From contig SUUD01000113.1 of assembly GCA_015062715.1 (NCBI GenBank), forward strand, positions 1 to 6,700: 6,700 nucleotides of DNA, written 5' to 3'. Each line of letters begins with the position of its first letter. Within the stretch, counting starts at the first letter, position 1. Position numbers and translations under genes: made by a program. Positions 1 through 5,713 of the stretch are shown here, piece after piece. The notes beneath the pieces were generated by a model. The model worked only from the letters and a program-made list of their open reading frames with translations. It made no database searches and was not told the DNA's origin. The stretch is from Olsenella sp. GTDB lineage: Bacteria; Actinomycetota; Coriobacteriia; Coriobacteriales; Atopobiaceae.

Positions 1-218
1 TTGGGCGAGGCCGCCTCGTCCCACTCGGTCCAGGTGAGGTCGCGCGTGGGCGGCATGGCCGGGATGACCGTGTCGACGTCGGGGTTTCGGTAGAACTGTC
101 GCTGCCGGTAGATGTCGGCGGCGGTGACGAGCACGTAGCCGACGGCCACGACGGCCACGGTGGCGACGACCCATGCGAGCGGCCCTCTTGTCCTTCCGAT
201 GCGCGGCACGTCCGTCAC
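1..218 (-). CDS. Membrane-anchored protein of unknown function, N-terminal part only
   Basis: The reading frame runs from a GTG at 218 off the left edge, giving 72 codons. The first ~13 residues are basic (VTDVPRIGRTRG), followed by one hydrophobic segment at about residues 14-35 rich in Ala and Val, then a polar, charged stretch with YRQRQFYRNPD and a Trp-containing acidic part (TWTEWDE). This looks like an uncleaved signal anchor or single-pass membrane protein with most of its mass outside the membrane. An in-frame stop (TGA, at 237-239) lies upstream, so the start must be GTG 218 or GTG 209. Neither has a good Shine-Dalgarno site, so the leader may be very short. It follows the sugar operon in the same direction, with a gap of about 95 bases. 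I do not recognise the family, and the truncation prevents a functional call. Confidence 0.6.
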   Translation of the reverse strand, partial: MTDVPRIGRTRGPLAWVVATVAVVAVGYVLVTAADIYRQRQFYRNPDVDTVIPAMPPTRDLTWTEWDEAASP

Positions 219-235
219 CCCCCGTCTTGGGAACC

Positions 236-241
236 ATCATA
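236..241 (-). promoter_or_regulatory. Possible -10 box for the left-edge membrane protein gene
   Basis: On the minus strand TATGAT matches the TATAAT consensus at 5 of 6 positions and lies about 18 bases before the GTG start at 218. No convincing -35 box is seen at the right spacing, so this is a weak call. If used, transcription would start only about 11 bases before the start codon, consistent with the missing Shine-Dalgarno site. Confidence 0.3.
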
Positions 242-281
242 GACGCAATGGCCTCCTGAGGGGTCCGGGACGCCTATCGGC

Positions 282-304
282 GGGCATGCCGTAGTGTCAT
301 GCCC
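282..304 (-). terminator. Hairpin just after the sugar operon, possible terminator
   Basis: GGGCATG at 282-288 and CATGCCC at 298-304 form a perfect 7-bp inverted repeat with a 9-base loop, starting about 10 bases after the stop codon of the GH4 gene. A second short stem, CGCC/GGCG with a 4-base loop, follows at 271-282. Neither is followed by a run of T on either strand, so this is not a classic intrinsic terminator. It could be a T-less terminator, an mRNA 3' end stabiliser, or chance in GC-rich DNA. Confidence 0.35.
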
Positions 305-313
305 CAGCGCAGC

Positions 314-1651
314 CTACCGCAGCTCGGGCCACCACCCCTCGTTCGCGACTCGGTAGTCGTCGAGAAGGGCACGCGCCGTGGGCAGGTCGTTCACGCAGCG
401 GTTGAGCGTGAGCGCCTGGAGCGCCTTGACGTAGCTGCCCTCCAGGCAGGCCTCCACGGTGAGCCGCTCGTAGGCGTGCTGGTTCTCCATGAGGCCCTTC
501 TGGAAGGTGGGTGCCGGCGCCTGGCGGTACGGCCGCACGCCGTCCGCACCCACGCGGCAGGGCACCTCCACCACCATGTCCGGCGACAGGTTGGGGATGA
601 TCCCGTCGTTCACCGTCATGAGGATGAAGTCGTCGCCCGTGCCATAGGCCAGCGCCAGGGCGAGGTTGACGATGTACTCGCCATGGCCGTCGAGGTTGCT
701 CGCCTCCGCCTCGAACTCCGTCCCGCGAATGCGCCCCAGCTCGGCCACGCGGTCGAGCATCTCGAAGGTCTCGCGCTCGTCGCCATCCATCACCATGTTG
801 GCGCGGGTGTAGGTGGGGTCCTGGTGCGCGAGCATGGCCTTGGGGTAGAGGTAGTACTGCAGGTAGTTGTTGGGGATGTAGCCGGGCAGGTCGCGCACCT
901 GCGTCTGCATGAAGTTGTACGTGAACGCCCAGTCCTCGTCGAGGCCGAGCATGCCGGGCTGGATGGGGTCCATGGTGGCGATGATCTCGCGCACCTCGTC
1001 GATGCGGTCGCGCCCGTCCTGGTCGTACAGGTGCTCGAACCAGCCAAAGTGGTTGAGGCCAAAGTAGCGCGGGTCGAGCTTGGTGTTGCCCTCGGGGTCG
1101 AGCAGGTACTCGAAGATCTCGGTCAGGCCGATGGGCATGTCGCAGATGCAGATGATGCGGTCGTCGCCCGGGAAGACCTGGCGCATGGCCTCGGCGACGA
1201 TGGCGTCGGGGTTGGTGTAGTTGAGGATCCAGGCGTCCGGGCTCTGGCGCCTCACCGCGCGCGTGATCTCGCATACGGCGGGCACGCTGCGCAGCGCATA
1301 GGCAAAGCCGCCCGGCCCGCAGGTCTCCTGGCCCACGCAGCCGTGGGCGATGGCGATCTTCTCGTCCTTCTCGCGCATCTTCATGCGGCCGGCGCGAATC
1401 TGCAGGAAGACGAAGTCGACGCCCTCGAACGCGGAGTCGATGTCGCACGTCTCCACGATCTCGCAGCCCGGGTAGTACTCGTCAAAGAGGATTCGGGCAT
1501 AGCGGGCCACCTTGGCCTGGCGCTCGCTCTCGCAGTCGAAGAGGACCAGCCTCTCCAGCGGGAAGCGGTCCTGCTGCGAGACGAGCATGTTGATGATGCC
1601 CGGGGTGTAGCGCGAGCCGCCGCCAGCTATGCAGACGCTGAACTTCTCCAT
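314..1651 (-). CDS. 6-phospho-alpha-glucosidase, glycoside hydrolase family 4 (GlvA/MalH type)
   Basis: This 445-residue cytoplasmic enzyme should cleave 6-phospho-alpha-glucosides (such as maltose 6-phosphate) made by the PTS encoded upstream; its length is normal for GH4. The Rossmann NAD+-binding loop is GGGSRYTPG at residues 10-18. The GQETCGPGG segment at 107-115 is typical of the alpha branch. CDMP at 170-173 is the signature separating alpha- from beta-specific members (CNxP). From GlvA of Bacillus subtilis, C170 and H201 (in NHFGW) should bind the divalent metal, D171 should be the general acid, and a Tyr in the stretch at 263-267 the base. The family uses NAD+ and a redox-assisted elimination, not simple hydrolysis. 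The start is fixed by AGGAGG eight bases or so upstream; that site overlaps the EIICB stop codon (TAGGAGG), so the two are probably translated together. It is the last gene of the operon. Confidence 0.93.
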   Translation of the reverse strand: MEKFSVCIAGGGSRYTPGIINMLVSQQDRFPLERLVLFDCESERQAKVARYARILFDEYYPGCEIVETCDIDSAFEGVDFVFLQIRAGRMKMREKDEKIAIAHGCVGQETCGPGGFAYALRSVPAVCEITRAVRRQSPDAWILNYTNPDAIVAEAMRQVFPGDDRIICICDMPIGLTEIFEYLLDPEGNTKLDPRYFGLNHFGWFEHLYDQDGRDRIDEVREIIATMDPIQPGMLGLDEDWAFTYNFMQTQVRDLPGYIPNNYLQYYLYPKAMLAHQDPTYTRANMVMDGDERETFEMLDRVAELGRIRGTEFEAEASNLDGHGEYIVNLALALAYGTGDDFILMTVNDGIIPNLSPDMVVEVPCRVGADGVRPYRQAPAPTFQKGLMENQHAYERLTVEACLEGSYVKALQALTLNRCVNDLPTARALLDDYRVANEGWWPELR

Positions 1652-1660
1652 GGTTGCCTC

Positions 1661-3238
1661 CTAGTAGTCCATGCCCAAACGGTCGCACACCCGAGCGCGT
1701 ACCTCGGGGACGGTCACGCCTATGATGACCTGCACGTTGTTGCCCTTCTTGATGATGCCGGAGTTCCTGATGCGGTTGATCATGTCCTCGTTGACCAAGG
1801 CCATGTCCTTGACGTCGACCCTCAGGCGCGTCACGCAGTTGGTGACGAACTCGATGTTGTCGGAACCGCCCAGGCCCTCGATCACGTAGTCGATCTCGTC
1901 CATGTCGGCGCCTACGGGCTCCGCAGGGGCCGCGGCCTCGTCGTCCTTCTCGCGCTCCTCGAGGAAGTCGGCGCCCGAGAAGTCGTAGTCGGGCTGGCCG
2001 GGCACGATGAAGTGGAAGCGCCTGATGAGGAACACGAACACCGCGTACCAGACCGCGATGGTCACGACGGCGGCGGGGACGAGCACCCACGCATGCGTGA
2101 GGTCCATGGGCAGCAGGGCCACGTCGATCACGGCGTCGAGCAGACCGCCGTCTATGGACATGCGGTTGCCCAGCACGAAGATGAGCACCTGTGACGCGCC
2201 GTCGAGAAGCGAGTGCACGAGCCACAGCACCGGCGCGGTGAACATGAACGCGAACTCGAACGGCTCGGTAATGCCCACGACGAGCACGAGCATGAGGGCC
2301 GGCAGCAGGAGCTTCTTGGCCTTGTCGCGCTGCTCGGGCGAGGCGGTGCGCAAAAACGCCAGCGTGGCCGCGACGCAGCCGCACATCTGGGGGAACCCAC
2401 AGAACTTCCACTTGATCGACTCGTCCATCACGGTGACGAAGTCGATGTTGGTGAACTCGGCCATGAAGATGACGTCGGCGCCGGCGTACGACACGCCGTT
2501 GACCACCGCGGTGCCGCCCAGCTGCGTGTAGTAGAGCGGCATGTAGAGCATGTGGTGCAGGCCGGTGGAGATGAGCAGGCGGTAGAGGAAGCCATAGAGG
2601 AACAGGCCGATGTTCCCCGAGCTGGCGAGGAACCCGGCGAGCGCGGTGATGCCGTCGTTCACCACGGGCCAGAAGTAACAGGCCGCGACGCCAAAGACCA
2701 TGGCGAAGATGATGGCGACAAGCGTCGCCAGCGTGGCGCCGCCGAACATGCTGAAGACGCCGTCGAACTTGACGTCGCACAGCTTGTTCATGAACCACGC
2801 GTTCATGCAGCCCAGCAGCACGCCCATGAAGACGCCCATGTCGACGACCTGCAGGCCCAGGACCTGGGACTGGCCGGTGCCCGCGAGGCCCAGGTCCTCG
2901 ATGGGCTCGGCGAGCATGCCGTTCCAGTCGAGCCACGTGTGGTTGGCGAACAGGAACACCATGAGCGAGGCAATGCCCAGGATGGCGGCGTCGCCCTTCT
3001 TCTTCTTGGCGAGGCCCACGGTGAGGCCGATGCAGAAGATCACGGGCAGGTTGGTGAAGCCCACGTCGAGGAAGACCTGCATGATGAAGTTGCCGATGAG
3101 CCGCACCGTCTCGGGCATGAAGTCGAGGGCGAGGATGTAGCCCACGATGAGGATCTCGCCTGCCAGCGACAGGATGATGAGCGGCTCGAGAAGCGCGCCG
3201 GCGAAGCCCTTGAGCTTGTTCTGGATCTTCTCCCACAT
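1661..3238 (-). CDS. PTS alpha-glucoside/maltose-type permease, EIICB component
   Basis: This 525-residue inner-membrane protein imports and phosphorylates a sugar. Residues 1 to about 410 form a hydrophobic EIIC domain with about ten membrane segments; it carries the family GITEPFEF motif at 322-329 and LHHML at 227-231. A charged linker (about 412-445, rich in Asp, Glu, Ala) leads to a C-terminal EIIB domain at about 447-525. There C468 in CVTRLR is the phosphorylated cysteine of the glucose-superfamily EIIB. No EIIA is fused; it is supplied by the separate gene at 4091-4564. I chose the ATG at 3238 because AAGGGA lies just upstream and the protein then begins MWEKIQNKLKGF, as in homologues; an upstream in-frame ATG at 3343 lies inside the antiterminator gene. 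One base separates it from that gene's stop. The alpha-glucoside substrate is inferred from the adjacent GH4 enzyme; the transporter alone could also be glucose- or maltose-specific. Confidence 0.9.
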   Translation of the reverse strand: MWEKIQNKLKGFAGALLEPLIILSLAGEILIVGYILALDFMPETVRLIGNFIMQVFLDVGFTNLPVIFCIGLTVGLAKKKKGDAAILGIASLMVFLFANHTWLDWNGMLAEPIEDLGLAGTGQSQVLGLQVVDMGVFMGVLLGCMNAWFMNKLCDVKFDGVFSMFGGATLATLVAIIFAMVFGVAACYFWPVVNDGITALAGFLASSGNIGLFLYGFLYRLLISTGLHHMLYMPLYYTQLGGTAVVNGVSYAGADVIFMAEFTNIDFVTVMDESIKWKFCGFPQMCGCVAATLAFLRTASPEQRDKAKKLLLPALMLVLVVGITEPFEFAFMFTAPVLWLVHSLLDGASQVLIFVLGNRMSIDGGLLDAVIDVALLPMDLTHAWVLVPAAVVTIAVWYAVFVFLIRRFHFIVPGQPDYDFSGADFLEEREKDDEAAAPAEPVGADMDEIDYVIEGLGGSDNIEFVTNCVTRLRVDVKDMALVNEDMINRIRNSGIIKKGNNVQVIIGVTVPEVRARVCDRLGMDY

Positions 3239-3239
3239 G

Positions 3240-4085
3240 TCAGTCGTCCCTTCGGTTCGATCGTTGCGTCCCAAAGATGCGTCCCAGATGGACCAGGAGG
3301 TAGGCCTCCTCGTCATTACGGAGCTGGTAGCCGTACTCGTCACTCAGGTACGCACGGACGTGCCCGACGCACGTGGCGTGGCTCGGGTTGCGCGCGACGA
3401 GGTAGTCGCGCAGCTCGTCGACGTTGCCGTCGTCCCCCTGCACCTGCCCAAGGACGCGCTGGGCGAGGAAGCGCACGTGGGTGACGAGCCGCATGGCGTC
3501 GAGGTCGCGCTCGTCGAGCCCCGCGCCCAGGTCCTGCTCCACGATGCGCAGGATGCCGGTCATACACTGCATGAGCCGGTACGCGTCGGGCTGGTCGAGC
3601 GAGGCGTTGACCAGCTGGAGCGCGATGTAGGCGGTCTCGTCCTCAGGGAGCCGGACGTGGCAGCGCTCGTTGACGAGCTGCCGTCCCCACTCGGCGACCT
3701 CGAACTCGCGCGGATAGGACAGGCGCACCTCCGAGAGCATGAGGAAGGGGATGTGCGTGCCGTTTCTCAGGCGCTCGATCGCAAAGGAGATGTGGTCGGC
3801 CAGCGAGACGAGCACCTGGTCCTTGAGGGAGAGGCCCCGCTCCCGCGCGTGCGCGACGATGGCCTCGGTGACCTCGACATGGATGGGGTCGATGTCGTCG
3901 AGCAGCGCGAGCAGGCGCGCCTGCAGCTCGGTGTTGATGAAGAAGACCTTCTCGGCGCGGGCCTCGTCCACCTCGTCGCCGGGCTTGCGGCCAAAGCCGA
4001 TGCCCGGCCCCGTGAGGACGGCCTCGCGCCCGTCTGCGCCCACGGCCGAGACGGCGTTGTTGTTGAGTGCGCGGACGACCCTCAT
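3240..4085 (-). CDS. licT: BglG/LicT-family transcription antiterminator with two PRD domains
   Basis: This 281-residue RNA-binding regulator is expected to bind the RAT in the leader at 4619-4648 and block the terminator there. The N-terminal co-antiterminator domain (about 1-57) has the LNNN motif at 7-10 and GPGIGF at 26-31, which contact RNA in LicT. PRD1 spans about 65-170 and PRD2 about 172-277. Aligned by eye with Bacillus subtilis LicT, H98 (LADHISFAIER), H203 (VTHVRFLAQR) and H266 (LLVHLGRI) match regulatory histidines H100, H207 and H269. The fourth, H159, is Gln157 here (IALQLVNA). By family knowledge PRD1 phosphorylation by the EII silences the protein, and PRD2 phosphorylation by HPr activates it. 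The ATG at 4085 gives the typical family N-terminus and follows GGTGAG; a GTG at 4094 overlapping the EIIA stop is an alternative. The gene lies within its presumed target operon, so it should be self-regulated. Confidence 0.93.
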   Translation of the reverse strand: MRVVRALNNNAVSAVGADGREAVLTGPGIGFGRKPGDEVDEARAEKVFFINTELQARLLALLDDIDPIHVEVTEAIVAHARERGLSLKDQVLVSLADHISFAIERLRNGTHIPFLMLSEVRLSYPREFEVAEWGRQLVNERCHVRLPEDETAYIALQLVNASLDQPDAYRLMQCMTGILRIVEQDLGAGLDERDLDAMRLVTHVRFLAQRVLGQVQGDDGNVDELRDYLVARNPSHATCVGHVRAYLSDEYGYQLRNDEEAYLLVHLGRIFGTQRSNRRDD

Positions 4086-4090
4086 GACGC

Positions 4091-4564
4091 TCACCGGTAG
4101 GTGACGACGACGTCGGAGCCGCGGGCGACCTGACGCCCGAGCGCGGGCTTCTCGACGCGCTTGTCTCCGGCGTCGAGAAGCACCATGGCCACGGTCATGT
4201 CGAGGCCGCGCTCTGCCATGGTGGCGGGTTCGAACTCGATGACGGGCTGGCCGGCGCGCACGGCGTCGCCCGGCTTGGCAAAGGCGTGCAGGCCCTCGCC
4301 GCCGAGCGCGACGGTGTCGATGCCAACGTGGACGAGGACCTGCTGGCCGTCGTCGCGTGTCACGACGAAGGCGTGGCGCGTCTCGGGGAGCAGGGCGATG
4401 GCGCCGTCGCAGGGGGAGGCGACCGTGCCGTCTGCGGGGACGATGGCCACCCCGTCGCCGAGCGCCTTGCTGGCGAACGCCTCGTCGGCCATCTCCTCGA
4501 GGGGGATGCACCGGCCGTTGGCGACCGCCTTGAGCTCGACCTTCTTCTTGAACAGACCGAACAT
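4091..4564 (-). CDS. PTS glucose-family EIIA component (Crr-like)
   Basis: This 157-residue soluble phosphocarrier should take a phosphate from HPr and pass it to C468 of the EIICB domain encoded in the same operon. It covers one complete EIIA-Glc domain. H64 (ETRHAF) and H79 (VLVHVGIDTV) match His75 and His90 of Escherichia coli Crr; H79 is the phosphorylated one. The conserved core PADGTVASPCDGAI lies at 43-56. A good AAGGAG site precedes the ATG at 4564, and the terminator hairpin lies about 25 bases upstream, so EIIA is the first gene to switch on when antitermination succeeds. Its stop codon is five bases before the regulator start. It might also serve other EII permeases lacking their own EIIA or act in catabolite control; that is inference. 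Confidence 0.92.
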   Translation of the reverse strand: MFGLFKKKVELKAVANGRCIPLEEMADEAFASKALGDGVAIVPADGTVASPCDGAIALLPETRHAFVVTRDDGQQVLVHVGIDTVALGGEGLHAFAKPGDAVRAGQPVIEFEPATMAERGLDMTVAMVLLDAGDKRVEKPALGRQVARGSDVVVTYR

Positions 4565-4588
4565 GGCGCTCCTTCCCGGGTTGCGTGC

Positions 4589-4627
4589 AAAAAAAGCATG
4601 AGCCTCCCGCTGGGGGAGGGCTCATGC
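4589..4627 (-). terminator. Intrinsic terminator in the leader of the sugar operon
   Basis: On the minus strand GCATGAGCC (4619-4627) pairs perfectly with GGCTCATGC (4596-4604), and the stem continues through three more G-C pairs and one A-T pair with a single-base bulge, closing on a short loop. Seven T residues follow directly (4589-4595). It stands about 25 bases before the EIIA start and after the promoter at 4658-4687, so it would stop transcription before the first gene unless antitermination occurs. Confidence 0.93.
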
Positions 4628-4648
4628 CTGACCGAGCAGTAACACGCC
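4619..4648 (-). promoter_or_regulatory. Ribonucleic antiterminator (RAT) site for the LicT-type regulator
   Basis: On the minus strand the core TGTTACTG (4637-4644), a six-base loop and CAGGCA (4625-4630) match the core of BglG/SacY/LicT RAT elements exactly. The outer stem is GGC paired with GCC (4646-4648 with 4619-4621). The last nine bases of the site are also the 5' arm of the terminator stem, so the two structures exclude each other, which is the known mechanism for this family. The matching regulator is encoded about 530 bases downstream. The 3' part appears one base longer than in the classic sac and bgl sites, so the lower stem may fold slightly differently. Confidence 0.88.
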
Positions 4649-4657
4649 CTTTGGCTG

Positions 4658-4687
4658 ACTGTATCGCCGGGGTGGCCGGCATGTCAA
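4658..4687 (-). promoter_or_regulatory. Sigma70-type promoter of the EIIA-licT-EIICB-GH4 operon
   Basis: On the minus strand a perfect -35 box TTGACA (4682-4687) is followed after 18 bases by TACAGT (4658-4663), which matches TATAAT at four positions. Transcription would start near 4651, placing the RAT at the very 5' end of the transcript with a leader of about 87 bases. The spacer holds a 5-bp inverted repeat (GCCGG, five bases, CCGGC at 4666-4680), which might be a regulator site or just GC-rich sequence. The promoter begins 40 bases after the flavin reductase stop codon. Confidence 0.75.
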
Positions 4688-4726
4688 TGAGGGATGGGCA
4701 TGCGTTCCGCGAGCGGGGCGGGAGTG

Positions 4727-5269
4727 TCAGTCCTCCAGCACGTAGCTGGCCACGATCTCGCCATAGTAGGCGACGTGCGCGTCGCGGTTTGATCCGCAAT
4801 CCGTCGAGGGCACGTCCGCGGGGTAGAAGCGATCGAGCACGTCTTTGGGCATGAGCGAGAGGTCCTGGGGCTGGCGGTAGATGACCTTGCACTCCAACGT
4901 TATGGGTGCCTCGGTGATTGCGGGCACGCCGTTGGCGACGGGATCGACCAGCGTGAGCCCGGCCTCGGCGACCTTGTCGACGTCGCGTCCGCTCATGGTG
5001 CCGCAGACGCGCAGGACGTGCGGGACAAGGCGGTCGGTCGGCACGCTCACGGTGAAGGTGCCCGCCTCGTCGATGAGGGGGCGGGTGAAGCGGCCCTCGC
5101 GCACGTAGCACACGAAGATGGGGCGGCCCCACTCGACGCCGATGTGCCCCCAGGCGATGACCATCGAGTTGAAGCGCCCGTCGGCGCAGCTGTTGAGCAG
5201 GACGCCGTGGTCAAGCGCCTGGGCGATGTGTCCGGCCATCTCGAGCGGCGCGATCGTGCGACGGTTCAT
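4727..5269 (-). CDS. Flavin reductase-like FMN-binding split-barrel protein
   Basis: This 180-residue protein belongs to the flavin reductase-like/flavoredoxin family of small cytoplasmic FMN-binding split barrels that use NAD(P)H or an electron carrier. Visible family marks are NSMVIAWGHIGVEWGRP at 34-50 with VREGRFTRPLI at 57-67, the region that wraps the flavin, then CGTMSGRDVDK at 89-99, and ITLECKVIYRQ at 123-133. It has full family length. The start at 5269 is chosen because AGAGGAG lies six or so bases upstream; an in-frame ATG 22 codons earlier lacks such support and would add a low-complexity tail. It is followed, same strand, by the sugar operon promoter, with no obvious terminator between, so some read-through into the RAT leader is possible. 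Its partner or substrate cannot be read from the neighbourhood. Confidence 0.88.
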   Translation of the reverse strand: MNRRTIAPLEMAGHIAQALDHGVLLNSCADGRFNSMVIAWGHIGVEWGRPIFVCYVREGRFTRPLIDEAGTFTVSVPTDRLVPHVLRVCGTMSGRDVDKVAEAGLTLVDPVANGVPAITEAPITLECKVIYRQPQDLSLMPKDVLDRFYPADVPSTDCGSNRDAHVAYYGEIVASYVLED

Positions 5270-5354
5270 GGGCGCTCCTCTCCGCGGGGATGATGCGCCC
5301 ATGGTAACGCGAGAGGGGCTGCTGTTGCCACGCATGAGAACGCGTCCTTGCGCG

Positions 5355-5372
5355 TGCGCGCTCTTGCGCGCA
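5355..5372. repeat. Perfect inverted repeat in the divergent intergenic region
   Basis: TGCGCGC (5355-5361) and GCGCGCA (5366-5372) are perfect arms around a 4-base loop TCTT, between the divergent flavin reductase and antitoxin genes. A further TTGCGCG at 5348-5354 directly repeats the TTGCGCG at 5364-5370. No T run follows on either strand, so it is not an intrinsic terminator. It may be an operator for one of the flanking promoters; no binding protein is implied by sequence alone. Confidence 0.5.
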
Positions 5373-5384
5373 GGGGATGAGCTC

Positions 5385-5413
5385 TTGTACCTGCGTTCCT
5401 AACGTGACATAAT
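5385..5413 (+). promoter_or_regulatory. Promoter of the toxin-antitoxin operon
   Basis: CATAAT (5408-5413) matches the -10 consensus at five of six bases and is preceded by TG one base upstream (TGACATAAT), an extended -10. TTGTAC at 5385-5390 is a partial -35 box at exactly 17 bases spacing. A short inverted repeat CGTT-CCT-AACG (5394-5404) lies in the spacer and could be part of the autoregulatory operator usual for Phd/YefM antitoxins. The start codon is 30 bases downstream. Confidence 0.65.
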
Positions 5414-5443
5414 CATCCCACGCACATGAGAGGGGAGAGCAAC

Positions 5444-5713
5444 ATGCCCGTGACCATTCCGGTTCGCGACCTCAAGGACACTACGCGCGTCTGCGGACTC
5501 TGCCGTGAGACGGACGGTCCCGTCATCGTGACGCGCAACGGATACCAGGAGCTGGTCCTCATCACGCCGGAGCGCTACGACGAGATGGCGCGCGCCCTCG
5601 AGAAGCAGCGCATCTACGATGCCCTGGCCATGGCAGAGGACGAGCTGGCGGAGGGGCGGTTTGTCGATGCCCAGTCCGCGCTTGGGGAGATTTGGGCGAA
5701 GCATGGCCTATAG
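5444..5713 (+). CDS. Phd/YefM-family antitoxin
   Basis: This 89-residue protein should bind and neutralise the toxin encoded next and repress their shared promoter. The N-terminal part (about 1-50) has the Phd/YefM fold signature: IPVRDLKDTTRVCGLC at 5-20, then GPVIVTRNGYQELVLITPERYDEM at 25-48, where the Asn-Gly turn and the following strand are conserved. The C-terminal part (about 50-89) is a charged helix-rich tail (ALEKQRIYDALAMAEDELAEG) that would wrap around the toxin. The ATG at 5444 is preceded by AGGGGAG; an in-frame ATG at 5426 is too close to the promoter and would place that site inside the gene. The stop codon overlaps the toxin start by 11 bases. Which toxin subfamily it matches cannot be settled by eye. 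Confidence 0.9.
   Translation: MPVTIPVRDLKDTTRVCGLCRETDGPVIVTRNGYQELVLITPERYDEMARALEKQRIYDALAMAEDELAEGRFVDAQSALGEIWAKHGL

Noticed and set aside
299..2194. Very long open frame on the plus strand opposite the GH4 and EIICB genes
   Set aside because: It is antisense to two well-supported genes, is dominated by Val, His, Glu, Asp and Leu as expected from reverse reading of GC-rich codons, and resembles no family. It is a shadow frame.
1482..3236. Long minus-strand frame overlapping EIICB
   Set aside because: Rich in Arg, His, Gly and Ala with no domain pattern; the overlapping EIICB frame carries all family motifs.
3238..3343. Longer EIICB with 35 extra N-terminal residues
   Set aside because: The extra part overlaps the antiterminator coding end, is unlike EIIC N-termini, and lacks a ribosome binding site, whereas the start at 3238 has one.
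2213..3484. Long plus-strand frame opposite EIICB and the antiterminator
   Set aside because: Composition of a reverse shadow (His, Glu, Asp, Val rich), with no motif or supported start.
4086..5132. Continuous minus-strand frame joining the antiterminator to sequence upstream through EIIA and flavin reductase
   Set aside because: The antiterminator starts at 4085 with its family N-terminus; the upstream stretch is an Arg-rich frame out of register with two real genes and spans a promoter and terminator.
5426..5446. Alternative antitoxin start at 5426
   Set aside because: It would place the clear AGGGGAG ribosome binding site inside the gene and leave almost no leader after the -10 box; the start at 5444 also gives the usual family N-terminus.
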